Shown piece by piece: positions 26,850-35,281 of a DNA stretch of 64,000 nt (within the stretch, counting starts at the first letter, position 1; each line of letters starts with the position of its first letter). Source of the stretch: Nocardiopsis xinjiangensis YIM 90004 (GTDB lineage Bacteria > Actinomycetota > Actinomycetes > Streptosporangiales > Streptosporangiaceae); the NCBI RefSeq assembly GCF_000341145.1, contig NZ_ANBE01000035.1, forward strand, positions 7,649-71,648. Direction: 5' to 3'. Both the position numbers and the translations under genes were made by a program. The notes beneath the pieces were generated by a model, which was not told the DNA's origin, did not search any database, and saw only the letters and a program-made list of their open reading frames with translations.

Positions 26850-27803
26850 TCACCCGGCGCCGTGGGCCTGCGGAACGGCCACGGCGGTACCGCTCGGACG
26901 GGTGCGGGGAGGGATGTCGTCGTGTACCTGCAGGACCTGGCCGGCCAGTCGTGTGCCTTCGTCCAAGCAATCGTCCATGGGGGCACCGGAAAGCAGTGTA
27001 TGCAGCACACCGGCGGCGAAGGCGTCACCTGCCCCGACGGGCTCGACCACTTCGACGTCGGGGGCCTCGCGGCTCCAGGAACGGCCTTCCGAGTAGGCGG
27101 TGGCCCCGTGTGCTCCCTGTTTGACGACCAGGAGCCACGGTTCGGGCAGCAGGGCGCGGACCTCGTCGGTGCTGTGTGAGCCCCACAGTGCCGCGGCTTC
27201 GTCCAGACCGCAGAAGACGACGTCGGAGCTGCGGGCCGCCTCGAGCAGCAGTTCTGTGTGGTGGGGGCCGTGCAGGGCAGGCCGGTGGTTCACGTCGAAG
27301 CTGCGGAGTGTGCCGGGACGGTCGGCGGTGAGCAGACGCGTGACCAGTGCGGCGGCCGAGTCGGACAGCGCTGCGGTGATGCCCGTGGTGTGGACCAGGC
27401 CGGGTGCGTGTTCCAGGATCTTGTCGGCGTCCTCCGGGCCGAGCGTCGTGGCCGCCGAACCCTGGCGGTAGTAGCGCACGCGGGTGCCTTCCGCGCCGAG
27501 CTCCTTCAGGTAGAGGCCGGTGGGGCGTTCGGGGTGGACACGGGCCTCGCACGCCACGTCCTCGGCCGTGAGGGTCCGGTGGATCTGTCTGCCGAGCCCG
27601 TCGTCCCCGAGGGCGCTGTGCCAGGTCACGCGGTGTCCGGCACGGGCCAGGTGCACGGCGACGTTGGATTCCGCGCCGCCGGCCAGCAAGCGGAAGGAAC
27701 CGGCGTCCTCGGGTGCCTCGGGGGGATCGGGCACCAGGAGCGCCATCGTCTCGCCCACACACACCGCGTCGATACCGAACCCGCCCTGTGCTGACTGCTT
27801 CAC
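26850..27803 (-). CDS. PfkB-family sugar kinase, probable 2-keto-3-deoxygluconate kinase
   Basis: A 317-residue ribokinase-family enzyme. GGAESNVAVHLARAG is the N-terminal PfkB signature; VEPVGAGDAFAAGVL near the C-terminus carries the catalytic Asp and anion hole. YYRQGSAATTL matches the sugar-acid contacts of KDG kinases. Together with the KDPG aldolase gene two places downstream, phosphorylation of 2-keto-3-deoxygluconate is the best assignment. GTG 27803 has GGGAGGA five bases upstream. It heads the minus-strand operon and is divergent from the amidohydrolase operon. Confidence 0.88.
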   Translation of the reverse strand: MKQSAQGGFGIDAVCVGETMALLVPDPPEAPEDAGSFRLLAGGAESNVAVHLARAGHRVTWHSALGDDGLGRQIHRTLTAEDVACEARVHPERPTGLYLKELGAEGTRVRYYRQGSAATTLGPEDADKILEHAPGLVHTTGITAALSDSAAALVTRLLTADRPGTLRSFDVNHRPALHGPHHTELLLEAARSSDVVFCGLDEAAALWGSHSTDEVRALLPEPWLLVVKQGAHGATAYSEGRSWSREAPDVEVVEPVGAGDAFAAGVLHTLLSGAPMDDCLDEGTRLAGQVLQVHDDIPPRTRPSGTAVAVPQAHGAG

Positions 27804-27886
27804 GCGTGTCCTCCCATGTGCGGCCCCGGTCCCCGGGGGTGTTGACCTCCGACTGAACAGGATGCTAATTCTTTTGATGAGTTATA

Positions 27887-27914
27887 CGCAACACTGCTGC
27901 ACATAGCGCAACAC
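27887..27914. promoter_or_regulatory. Direct-repeat candidate IclR operator in divergent promoter
   Basis: CGCAACAC occurs at 27887-27894 and again at 27907-27914, exactly 20 bases apart, about two helical turns. It lies in the 122-base gap between the divergent KDG-kinase and amidohydrolase operons. The surrounding bases are AT-richer (TATACGC, CACATAGCG), as expected for overlapping promoters. An IclR protein encoded by the left operon is the natural candidate to bind here. Confidence 0.45.
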
Positions 27915-27925
27915 CGGGGGTTTGT

Positions 27926-29203
27926 ATGTGGGACCTACTGCTGCGCGGCGGCCGGGTCGTCGACCCCGCCTCCGGCCACGACCGCGCAGCCGACGTGGCC
28001 GTGCGGGACGGCAGGATCGCCGAGGTGCTCCCCACCGGTCCGTCCGAGGCCGAAGCGCAGGAGACGGGAACGGCGGCCGAGGTCGTCGACGTCCGGGGAA
28101 AGCTGGTGACCCCGGGACTGGTCGACGCCCACACCCACGTGTGGCACGGCGCCGGCTACTGGGGACTGGATCCCACACCCGTCGCGTGGCGCACGGGCGT
28201 GACCACGTGGATCGACGCGGGCTCGGCCGGCGCCTACGCCATGGACGGGCTCCGCCGCCACGTCGCCGAACCCGCGGATGTGCGGGTGCACGCGCTGATC
28301 AACGTCTCCGGGCTCGGGCTCGTCGCCGAGACCGGTGAGCACCGCGTACTCGACCACCTCGACGTCGATGCCGCGGCCTCGGTGGCGGCACGCCAGGGCG
28401 GGTTCGTGCGCGGGGTCAAGGCCCGCATCGACGCTCGTACCGTCGGCGAGAACGGTCTCGAACCCCTCCACAGGGCCGTGCGCCTGGCCCGCGTCCTGGA
28501 ACGCCCGCTCATGGTTCACGTGGGGTACGGACCTCCCACCATCGCCGAGATCGCGCCCCTGCTCTCCGAGGGCGACGTCCTCACCCACTGCGCCTCCGGG
28601 GCACCCGCCGACCTCGTCACCGGAGACGGCCTCACCGACGCCGCCGAGCGCGCCCTCGACGCCGGTGTGGTCTTCGACCTGGGCCACGGATCGGGGGCCT
28701 TCGCCTACGACGTCCTCGAGACCGAACTGGCGGCGGGTGTGCGCCCTCTGGTCTCCTCCGACCTGCACATCCGTTCCGTGTACGGTCCCGCGTTCGACCT
28801 GCCCACGGTGATGGCCAAGATGATGGCCGCGGGACTCGGTCTGTACGAGGTCGTCGAGGCCGCCACCGTCCGGCCCGCCCGGACGTTCGGGCTCGAGGCC
28901 GGCACGCTCGCCCCCGGCGCCCCGGCCGACATCGCCGTCTTCGACGTCCAGGAGGGCCCGTTCCCGCTCCCCGACGTGCACGGCGGTCTGCGGCAGGCAC
29001 CCGTGCAGCTGCGGAACACGGCCACCTACGTCGCGGGTCGTCTCCTCCCGCCCAGCGCGTCCGACGCCCCGCCCCCCTGGGTCCCGCTCAGCCCCGCACA
29101 GCAACACGCAGAGACCGGGCGGCAGCAGCGCACCCGGGAATCGGTGCAGCACCTGACCTCACCCGACGACTTCGACGAGCCCTTCCCACGCCACGGAGCC
29201 TGA
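27926..29203 (+). CDS. Amidohydrolase/deacetylase family metallohydrolase (EF_0837/Atu3266-like)
   Basis: A 425-residue amidohydrolase-superfamily enzyme. The metal site is visible as DAHTH (His69, His71), the bridging Lys in RGVKARID (Lys165), HVGYGPP and LTHCASGAP for later His ligands, and SSDLHIRS containing the catalytic Asp. Characterised relatives hydrolyse N-acetyl-D-amino acids or acetyl hydroxyacids, and this family commonly neighbours D-glucosaminate genes. It begins a four-gene plus-strand operon, with the deaminase gene two bases after its stop. ATG 27926 follows CCGGGGG. Confidence 0.87.
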   Translation: MWDLLLRGGRVVDPASGHDRAADVAVRDGRIAEVLPTGPSEAEAQETGTAAEVVDVRGKLVTPGLVDAHTHVWHGAGYWGLDPTPVAWRTGVTTWIDAGSAGAYAMDGLRRHVAEPADVRVHALINVSGLGLVAETGEHRVLDHLDVDAAASVAARQGGFVRGVKARIDARTVGENGLEPLHRAVRLARVLERPLMVHVGYGPPTIAEIAPLLSEGDVLTHCASGAPADLVTGDGLTDAAERALDAGVVFDLGHGSGAFAYDVLETELAAGVRPLVSSDLHIRSVYGPAFDLPTVMAKMMAAGLGLYEVVEAATVRPARTFGLEAGTLAPGAPADIAVFDVQEGPFPLPDVHGGLRQAPVQLRNTATYVAGRLLPPSASDAPPPWVPLSPAQQHAETGRQQRTRESVQHLTSPDDFDEPFPRHGA

Positions 29204-29205
29204 CC

Positions 29206-30510
29206 ATGAACCGAGCACAGAACGGAACGGAAGCAGGGCCTGCCGCCGGCCCGCAACCGCATCAGCTCGCCCGCCTGGAGAACCGGCAGGGCGAGGCACG
29301 TTCCCTGCCCCAGAGCCCGATCAGTCCCGCCGAGGTCCGGACCGCCGGTCTGCGGCTGGAGGATCTGTGGTTGCCCGCGGTCACCCTCCACAGGGAGGCC
29401 CTCCACCACAACCTCGACCGTTTCGCCCGCTGGTGCGCCGAACGCGGCCTCGAACTGGCACCGCACGCCAAGACGACCATGGCCCCGCAGCTCTGGGCCG
29501 CCCAGGCCGAACGCGGTGCCTGGGGACTCACCGCGGCCACCGTCGCGCAGGCCCGTGTGATGCATGGGGTCGGCGTCTCCAGGGTCGTCATCGCCAACGA
29601 GGTCACGGAACCGGCGCAACTGGCCTGGATCGCCGAGTCCTTGGCCGACCCGGACTTCGAACCGATGTGCCTGGTCGACTCCTCCGCCGGCCTGGAACTG
29701 ATGGAACACGCCCTGCGCTCGGCACCGCGACGGCTCCCGGTTCTCGTGGAACTGGGCGTGCCCGGACGCCGTACCGGCGTGCGCACCGTCGGCGACGCCC
29801 TGGTCCTGGCCGAACGGGTCGCACAGAGCACGACCCTGCGCCTGGCCGGGGTCGAGGGTTTCGAAGGGGTCTTCCCGCAGCGCAGGGACGACGACTCGCC
29901 CGACCGCACCCGCACCTGGTTGGGCCGGCTCCCCGAGTTCGTCCGGCGCGCCGACGCCCAGGGCCTGTTCGCAGGAGCCGGCGAGATCGTCGTGACCGCC
30001 GGCGGTAGCAGCTACCCCGACCTGGTCGCCGAGGCCTTCTCCGACCTCGGCGGCCTGTCCCTGCCCCTCCGGCCGGTCGTGCGGTCGGGGTGCTACCTCA
30101 CCCATGACGACCTGTTCATGGAGCGGGCCTCGCCCCTGCGTTCGGAGGCCGACCCCGATCCCCTGCGCCCCGCGCTCTCGTGCTTCGCGCGCGTGCTCTC
30201 CTGCCCCGAACCCGGGCGCGTGCTCTTCGGGGCGGGCAAGCGTGACCTCTCCTTCGACATCGACCTGCCCGTGCCCCGCGCGGTCCTGCGGGAGGGCCGG
30301 CGTGCGCCCGTCGGGGCAGGAGCACGGGTGGTCGAGCTCAACGACCACCACGGGTTCCTCGACCTGGCCGGAGGGGCGCCCGAGCTCCAGGTGGGGGACG
30401 TGCTCGAGTTCGGGCTCTCCCACCCCTGCACCGTCTTCGACAAGTGGTCCCTGATCCCGGTCCTGGACGGCGACGACCACGTCGTCGACGCGGTCCGGAC
30501 CGTGTTCTGA
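29206..30510 (+). CDS. Fold-III PLP-dependent amino acid deaminase (DSD1 / D-threonine aldolase family)
   Basis: A 434-residue enzyme with an alanine-racemase-type barrel followed by a C-terminal metal-binding domain. The PLP Lys is in APHAKTTMAP (Lys89). GVPGRRTGVR, AGGSSYPD and the C-terminal LSHPCTVFDKW, with the metal His and Cys, match D-serine dehydratase / D-threonine aldolase relatives. D-glucosaminate dehydratase of Pseudomonas belongs to this group. Given the KDG kinase and KDPG aldolase opposite, ammonia elimination from D-glucosaminate giving 2-keto-3-deoxygluconate is a strong candidate; D-serine deamination is the alternative. It lies two bases after the amidohydrolase stop. Confidence 0.85.
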   Translation: MNRAQNGTEAGPAAGPQPHQLARLENRQGEARSLPQSPISPAEVRTAGLRLEDLWLPAVTLHREALHHNLDRFARWCAERGLELAPHAKTTMAPQLWAAQAERGAWGLTAATVAQARVMHGVGVSRVVIANEVTEPAQLAWIAESLADPDFEPMCLVDSSAGLELMEHALRSAPRRLPVLVELGVPGRRTGVRTVGDALVLAERVAQSTTLRLAGVEGFEGVFPQRRDDDSPDRTRTWLGRLPEFVRRADAQGLFAGAGEIVVTAGGSSYPDLVAEAFSDLGGLSLPLRPVVRSGCYLTHDDLFMERASPLRSEADPDPLRPALSCFARVLSCPEPGRVLFGAGKRDLSFDIDLPVPRAVLREGRRAPVGAGARVVELNDHHGFLDLAGGAPELQVGDVLEFGLSHPCTVFDKWSLIPVLDGDDHVVDAVRTVF

Positions 30511-30575
30511 CCCGCACCTCGGGCCCGCGAGGACAGACCGACCCAGAAGAAACACACAGAACAAGGAGGGTTCCC

Positions 30576-30956
30576 ATGGCCAAGAAGACCATCCACGCAC
30601 CCGAGGCCGCCCCGCCCGGCGGCCCCTACTCCCAGGCCGTCGTCGCCGGCGACTTCGTCTACCTCGCCGGGGCCACGCCCCACCGCACCGACCGGTCGCT
30701 GGTGGAGGGCTCCTTCGCGGAGCAGGCACACGCCACCTTCACCAACCTCGCCAAGACCGCCGAGGCGGCCGGGTCGAGCCTCGCCGATGCCGTACGGGTC
30801 GGGGTCTACCTCCGCGACCTCGACGACTTCGCCGAGATGAACACGCTCTTCGGGGAGTACTTCGGGACCGAACCGCCGGTCCGCACCACTCTGCAGGCCG
30901 ACCTGCCGGGCTTCGCCATCGAGGTGGACGCGGTCCTCTACGACCCGGCCGAGTGA
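30576..30956 (+). CDS. RidA family enamine/imine deaminase
   Basis: A 126-residue RidA (YjgF/YER057c/UK114) protein. It shows the family pattern GGPYSQAVVAGDFVYLAG, a conserved central YLRDLDDFAEMN, and the substrate-binding Arg in EPPVRTTLQADLPGFAIEVD. RidA proteins hydrolyse reactive enamines and imines released by PLP dehydratases. Its place directly after the fold-III PLP deaminase supports that enzyme working as a dehydratase/ammonia-lyase. ATG 30576 has AAGGAGGG a few bases upstream. Confidence 0.93.
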   Translation: MAKKTIHAPEAAPPGGPYSQAVVAGDFVYLAGATPHRTDRSLVEGSFAEQAHATFTNLAKTAEAAGSSLADAVRVGVYLRDLDDFAEMNTLFGEYFGTEPPVRTTLQADLPGFAIEVDAVLYDPAE

Positions 30957-31044
30957 GACACGGGCCCCGGAACCACACCGGGGCCCTTCCCCCGTCCCCC
31001 GGGCGCGCCCCTCACCGGGCCGGGCCGGGCGAAGGAGATCCAAC

Positions 31045-32583
31045 ATGAATGACGCAACAAATCTGATCTACCTGCTGACCCTGGCCGGCACCGTCGTGCT
31101 CATGCTCGGGATCGGATTGTGGGTGGCCCGGCGCAACCGCAGCGGCGAGGACTTCCTGTTGGCCGGGCGCAGCCTCTCCACACCCCTGCTCCTGGGAACC
31201 ACTCTGGCCACGCTGGTGGGTACCGGATCCAGCCTCGGGGCCGTCGGGTTCGCCTACGAGAACGGCTGGGCCGGAGGGCTGTACGGGATCGGCGGTGCCG
31301 TCGGCGTCCTGCTCCTGCTCTGGCTCTTCTCCGGTGTGCGCAAGCACGGGTTCATGACCTTCTCCGAGGAGATGAGTTACTACTACGGCGCCAGCCGGGC
31401 CGTGAAGGGCGTCGTCTCGATCGTGATGCTCCTGGCCTCCGTGGGGTGGCTGGGGGCCCACATCATGGGTGGGGCGCTCTACCTCTCCTACCTCACCGGG
31501 TTGGACCCGACCACGTCCAAGATCGTGATCGCCGTGAGCTTCGGGCTCTACACCGTGGTGGGCGGATACCTCGCCGTCGTCATCACCGACGCCATCCAGG
31601 GCACGGTCCTGTTCATCGGCTTCAGCGTCCTCGCGGTGCTCGCCCTCGTCCATGTGGGTGGCTTCGAGGGCATCGGCGAGGACGTGCCCGAGGAAGCGAC
31701 CTCGATGCTCGGACTGGAAGCGGTCGGCCCGTTGCCGGGGATCTCCCTGGCGTTGGTCATCGCTGTGGGTGTGTTGGCCACCCCCTCGTACCGGCAGCGC
31801 ATCTACTCCGCGGCCAACGTCCGCACCGTGCGCAAGAGTTTCGGATGGGTCGCCGGTCTGTTCGCGGCGTTCGCAATGCTGCCCGCCGTCGCCGGGATGG
31901 CTGCCCACAGCATGGAGCCCGGGCTGGACAACCCCGACATGGCCTTCCCCTACCTGGCCACCACGCTCTTCCCGCTCTGGCTCGGGGCCTTCCTCCTGAT
32001 CGCCGGGCTGTCGGCCACCATGTCCTCGGGCGACTCCGACGCCATCGCCGGTGTGACGATCCTGCTGCGCGACGTCACCCACTTGGTCACCGGCCGACTC
32101 CCCGAGGCCGAGAAGATGGTCTCCTACTCCCGGGTCGCCCTGACGGCCGTCCTCGGACTGGCTCTGGCCTTCTCCCTGATGGCCACCACCATCATCGCCT
32201 ACATCGAGTTGATGATCTCGACGATCCTCACCGGGGTGCTCGTGGCTTCGCTGCTGGGCAAGTTCTGGCCCCGGGCGACCTGGCAGGGGGGTCTGGCCTC
32301 CCTGGCCGGGGGATCGGCCATGGCTCTGCTCGTGCACAACGTGCCCGCATGGACCGAGTTCTGGGGCAACCCCGTGATCCCGTCGATGCTCGCGGCCTTG
32401 GTCGCCGGTGTCGTGGTCAGCCTGGCCACCCCGCGCCGGAGCCTCTCCCACGAGGAGGCGCTGCGGTTGCTGGCAGAGGAACGGGCCGAACTGGACGTCG
32501 GCACCCAGGCGCGGAACGGGTCCCCGGACCAGAAGGCGGGCACCGACGAAGAGCGCCCGGCCTCGGACGAGCAGATGAACTGA
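31045..32583 (+). CDS. Sodium:solute symporter family transporter
   Basis: A 512-residue SSS-family carrier with about thirteen membrane segments. It starts with a short periplasmic N-terminus and includes GEDFLLAGRSLSTPLLL and GTGSSLGAVGFAYENGW in the first two helices, MSYYYGASRAVKG, and TMSSGDSDAIAGVTILLRD, a typical SSS stretch bearing sodium-ligand Ser/Asp residues. The C-terminal tail is hydrophilic. It is the last gene of the plus-strand operon and is presumably the uptake system for that operon's substrate. ATG 31045 follows GAAGGAGAT. Confidence 0.9.
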   Translation: MNDATNLIYLLTLAGTVVLMLGIGLWVARRNRSGEDFLLAGRSLSTPLLLGTTLATLVGTGSSLGAVGFAYENGWAGGLYGIGGAVGVLLLLWLFSGVRKHGFMTFSEEMSYYYGASRAVKGVVSIVMLLASVGWLGAHIMGGALYLSYLTGLDPTTSKIVIAVSFGLYTVVGGYLAVVITDAIQGTVLFIGFSVLAVLALVHVGGFEGIGEDVPEEATSMLGLEAVGPLPGISLALVIAVGVLATPSYRQRIYSAANVRTVRKSFGWVAGLFAAFAMLPAVAGMAAHSMEPGLDNPDMAFPYLATTLFPLWLGAFLLIAGLSATMSSGDSDAIAGVTILLRDVTHLVTGRLPEAEKMVSYSRVALTAVLGLALAFSLMATTIIAYIELMISTILTGVLVASLLGKFWPRATWQGGLASLAGGSAMALLVHNVPAWTEFWGNPVIPSMLAALVAGVVVSLATPRRSLSHEEALRLLAEERAELDVGTQARNGSPDQKAGTDEERPASDEQMN

Positions 32584-32599
32584 GCACGCACGCGCTCGG

Positions 32600-32633
32600 G
32601 GCCGCCGGGGAGGCCGGTCCCTCCCCGGCGGCC
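32600..32633. terminator. Bidirectional terminator hairpin between convergent genes
   Basis: GGCCGCCGGGGAGG (32600-32613) pairs perfectly with CCTCCCCGGCGGCC (32620-32633) around a six-base loop. It occupies the short convergent gap between the symporter and the PCuAC-like gene and abuts the latter's stop codon. Confidence 0.75.
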
Positions 32634-32993
32634 TCAGAGGGCGTCCGCGTCCCCGTCGGCGGTGACCGTGAGCCGGGTTCCGTCCGACAGCGACAGCACG
32701 AGCTCCACCGTCTCGTCGGATGCCAAAGGACGGGTAGGGGCGTCGAGCTGCACTCGGCGGTCCCCGGGCCGGAGGACGGTCTCCTCGCGGACGGTGATGC
32801 CGTCCAGGCCCGCTTTGACCTGCTCGCCCTCCTCGTCGGTGGTGGTGACCAGGTTCGCGAAAGTGAAGTCGGGACTGGACGCCGAGACCAACGAGACCGT
32901 CCGTTCCCCGGTGTTGCGCAGTTCCATGTAGACGCAGGCGGTCGCGCCCGCCTTCTCCCAACCCCATCGGGCGTTCTGGGCCTCGATGCTCAT
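32634..32993 (-). CDS. Small PCuAC-fold (DUF461-like) protein without signal peptide or copper ligands
   Basis: A 119-residue beta-rich protein. The pattern GATACVYMELRNTGERTVSLVSASSPDFTFANL, cut by the family's usual loop, followed by LRPGDRRVQLDAP resembles the PCu(A)C periplasmic copper chaperone fold. The His and Met residues that bind Cu(I) in that family are absent, and there is no export signal, so a copper role is unlikely. ATG 32993 follows GGGGGTAG. It is transcribed on its own toward the symporter gene; the phosphoesterase gene upstream has its own terminator. Confidence 0.6.
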   Translation of the reverse strand: MSIEAQNARWGWEKAGATACVYMELRNTGERTVSLVSASSPDFTFANLVTTTDEEGEQVKAGLDGITVREETVLRPGDRRVQLDAPTRPLASDETVELVLSLSDGTRLTVTADGDADAL

Positions 32994-33072
32994 GACTACC
33001 CCCGTGATCACTGAGTGTGACGATTTTAGTGGTCGGGTCGTGCTTTCCCCCACCCGACAGGCGGAAGCAGGA

Positions 33073-33103
33073 AGGGCCGCCACCCGGTGCGGGTGGCGGC
33101 CCT
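33073..33103 (-). terminator. Terminator of the phosphoesterase gene
   Basis: AGGGCCGCCACCC (33073-33085) and GGGTGGCGGCCCT (33091-33103) form a perfect 13-bp stem with a five-base loop, 15 bases beyond the phosphoesterase stop. On the minus strand it is followed by TCCTGCTTCC, a pyrimidine-rich tail. Confidence 0.8.
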
Positions 33104-33118
33104 GGTGCGGGGACGGGG

Positions 33119-34996
33119 TTACTTGCGCGCCTCCACGACCTCGAACTCGAGGGTGTCGGTGAACTCGCGGCCGTGCGCGTCGGTCGCGGTCACCTCGGCG
33201 GTGTGCGCACCGCTGTCGAGGTCCTCGGGCAGTCGGAACCGCCACAGGTGCATCGCCCGGTCGGCGATGCTGCCGCCGTGGACCAGCTGTTGCGAGACCG
33301 CGTACGGGTCGGAGTACTCCGCACCGACGTTCTGCGCCTCGCCCTGCATCTGCTGGGTCCGCTCGGCCGCCTCGGCCGACGCGCCGTCGACGCTGACCTC
33401 GACCTCGGACCCGGTGGAGCCGAAGAAGAAGTTGGTCGTCAGCCAGGTGTTCCCGGTCAGGTCCTCACGGTCGACGACCAGAGGATCGGCCGGTTCGGGG
33501 GCCTCGCCGGGCTGCTCGCTCCACTCCTCGTACCACTCGCGGTAGGTCGGGCTGTTGACGCCCAGCTGCGTCTGCACGTCGTCGGACTCGCCGGTGACGG
33601 TGAAGCGCTCCTGGAACCGGTTGCCCTGCACGTCCAGCGTCACCACGCCGGGGCGCCCGCCGTCGCGGCCGATCGCCGTCGGATAACCGTTCTCACCGAC
33701 CTCGCCGGAGTACCAGTCACCCGAGATCGCGCCCGCGGTGATGTGCTGGAACGGCAGACCCTCGACACCGAGGACCTCACGCCAGCCCTCGGTGTCGTCG
33801 CCGGCCTCCATGTTCTCGATGCTGTGGCTGTGGCCGGACACGGCAACGGCCTCGCGGCCCTCCAGGAGCGCGTGCACCTGGGCGGTCTGGTCGACCTGGT
33901 GCTGGAAGTCGCCCTCGTCGGCGTAGTTGACCAGGCCGATGTGGCCGGCGACGACGATCAGCTTGTCGTCGGGGACGTTGGCCAGGTCCTGCTCGAGCCA
34001 CTCCATCTGCTCGTCGCTGATACGGCCGTTGTACTGCGGGTTGCCCTCGGGGTCGGCGCAGTGCTCCTGGACACCTTCGGGGCTGTCGTGGCCCGGGGTG
34101 CACGGGTAGTCGACGTTGTTCAACGCGACGAAGTGCATGTCGCCGACGTCGTAGGAGTAGTACTCCGGGGCCAGGTGCTCGCGGAAGGTGTCGAAGGCGT
34201 GCTCGGGGCTCGGGGAGTCGAAATCGATGTCGTGGTTGCCGGGCAGGAACCGGACCGGGCCGTTGGTCTCGGCGACCAGGTCCTTGATGTCCGGGTACAG
34301 CGACAGGTCGTTGTTGGCCACGTCGCCGACGAACAAGGAGCCGCAGCCGGCGTAGTCGTCGCGCTCGGACAGGTCGTTGATGGCGCCGGCCCGCGCGTAC
34401 TCGATCTCTTCCTTGTCGGTGACCTGCAGGTCCCCCGCGATCACACAATTCTGTGCGTCGTCGGCGGTCTCCTTGCTCTCGGCCACCGGGAAGTTGATCT
34501 CCTCCGGCAGAGGCCCGGTCGGCTCGATGCCGCCGTACTTCAGGTCCGGGGACCCTTCGGGCAGGTGGTTGTAGTGGAACTGCGGGACGTTGTGCTCGTC
34601 CATCGGGACCTGGTAGCCCGACGGCTGGGTGATCGACACCGTCATGTTGTCGAACGCGGGGAGCTCGTACCGGCCTTCGCTGTCGGTCCGGACCACGTCA
34701 CGGCCGTTGGTGACCATGACGTCGGCCAGGCCCTCCTCGCCACCGTTCTTGGCGCTGTTCCGGTTGTTGTCGACGAAGACCGTTCCGGTGACCGAATCAC
34801 CGGCGGATCCCTCCTCGCCCGATACGACCTCGATCCCACCGCGGTAGGAGTCACCCGCCGACGGTGCTGCCGCCACGGTCGCGGGCACCAGGGTCAGGGA
34901 ACCGGCGACGGCGGTGGCCACCGAGATGGACAGGGCGTTGCGGAAGGAGCGGCATGCCCGGGCGGCACGCGGCGTCGGTGCGTGTGTCGTAGTCAT
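33119..34996 (-). CDS. Secreted calcineurin-like metallophosphoesterase with N- and C-terminal accessory domains
   Basis: A 625-residue exported phosphoesterase. A signal peptide with Arg pairs and a hydrophobic core ends near AATVAAAPSA (the start includes RAARACRSFRN). Residues about 60-150 form a CalcN/SdrD B-like domain (GTVFVDNNRNSAKNGGEEGL). The catalytic domain shows GDVANND, GNHDIDF, AGHIGL and GHSHSIE, the metal ligands of calcineurin-type enzymes. A C-terminal calcineurin-associated beta domain follows. The substrate could be a phosphodiester or phosphomonoester outside the cell. ATG 34996 is preferred because a signal peptide follows directly and GGAG lies upstream. Confidence 0.88.
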   Translation of the reverse strand: MTTTHAPTPRAARACRSFRNALSISVATAVAGSLTLVPATVAAAPSAGDSYRGGIEVVSGEEGSAGDSVTGTVFVDNNRNSAKNGGEEGLADVMVTNGRDVVRTDSEGRYELPAFDNMTVSITQPSGYQVPMDEHNVPQFHYNHLPEGSPDLKYGGIEPTGPLPEEINFPVAESKETADDAQNCVIAGDLQVTDKEEIEYARAGAINDLSERDDYAGCGSLFVGDVANNDLSLYPDIKDLVAETNGPVRFLPGNHDIDFDSPSPEHAFDTFREHLAPEYYSYDVGDMHFVALNNVDYPCTPGHDSPEGVQEHCADPEGNPQYNGRISDEQMEWLEQDLANVPDDKLIVVAGHIGLVNYADEGDFQHQVDQTAQVHALLEGREAVAVSGHSHSIENMEAGDDTEGWREVLGVEGLPFQHITAGAISGDWYSGEVGENGYPTAIGRDGGRPGVVTLDVQGNRFQERFTVTGESDDVQTQLGVNSPTYREWYEEWSEQPGEAPEPADPLVVDREDLTGNTWLTTNFFFGSTGSEVEVSVDGASAEAAERTQQMQGEAQNVGAEYSDPYAVSQQLVHGGSIADRAMHLWRFRLPEDLDSGAHTAEVTATDAHGREFTDTLEFEVVEARK

Positions 34997-35252
34997 GGGG
35001 TCGCTCTCCGATGTGTGAGAGGGGATGCGCCGGCCAGGGGGGACCGACGGGCAGCAACCCTCGCCGACGGGACTGAACACGGACCGATGTGTCGGCCAAC
35101 TCACGACCACCGGTCGATGACGTCTGGCGCGGCTCACCGCTGAGCACCACGGACTCGGGCCGTTTCAGGCACGACCACCACGAAGCGGGCGCGGGCGGCC
35201 GTGTCCGCTTGCGCCTCACCCTGTCGAAGACCCCGAAAGTAGCTACACATAG

Positions 35253-35276
35253 TCACTCCTTAATTGCGGGGAGTGA
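35253..35276. other. Short inverted repeat near the GlpD-2 stop
   Basis: TCACTCC (35253-35259) and GGAGTGA (35270-35276) flank an AT-rich TTAATTGCG centre, just beyond the second GlpD stop and about 255 bases upstream of the phosphoesterase start. It may be a terminator for GlpD-2 or an operator for the phosphoesterase; sequence alone does not decide. Confidence 0.4.
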
Positions 35277-35281
35277 TGAGT

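Noticed and set aside
32634-32993. Periplasmic copper chaperone
   Set aside because: No signal peptide and no His/Met copper ligands.
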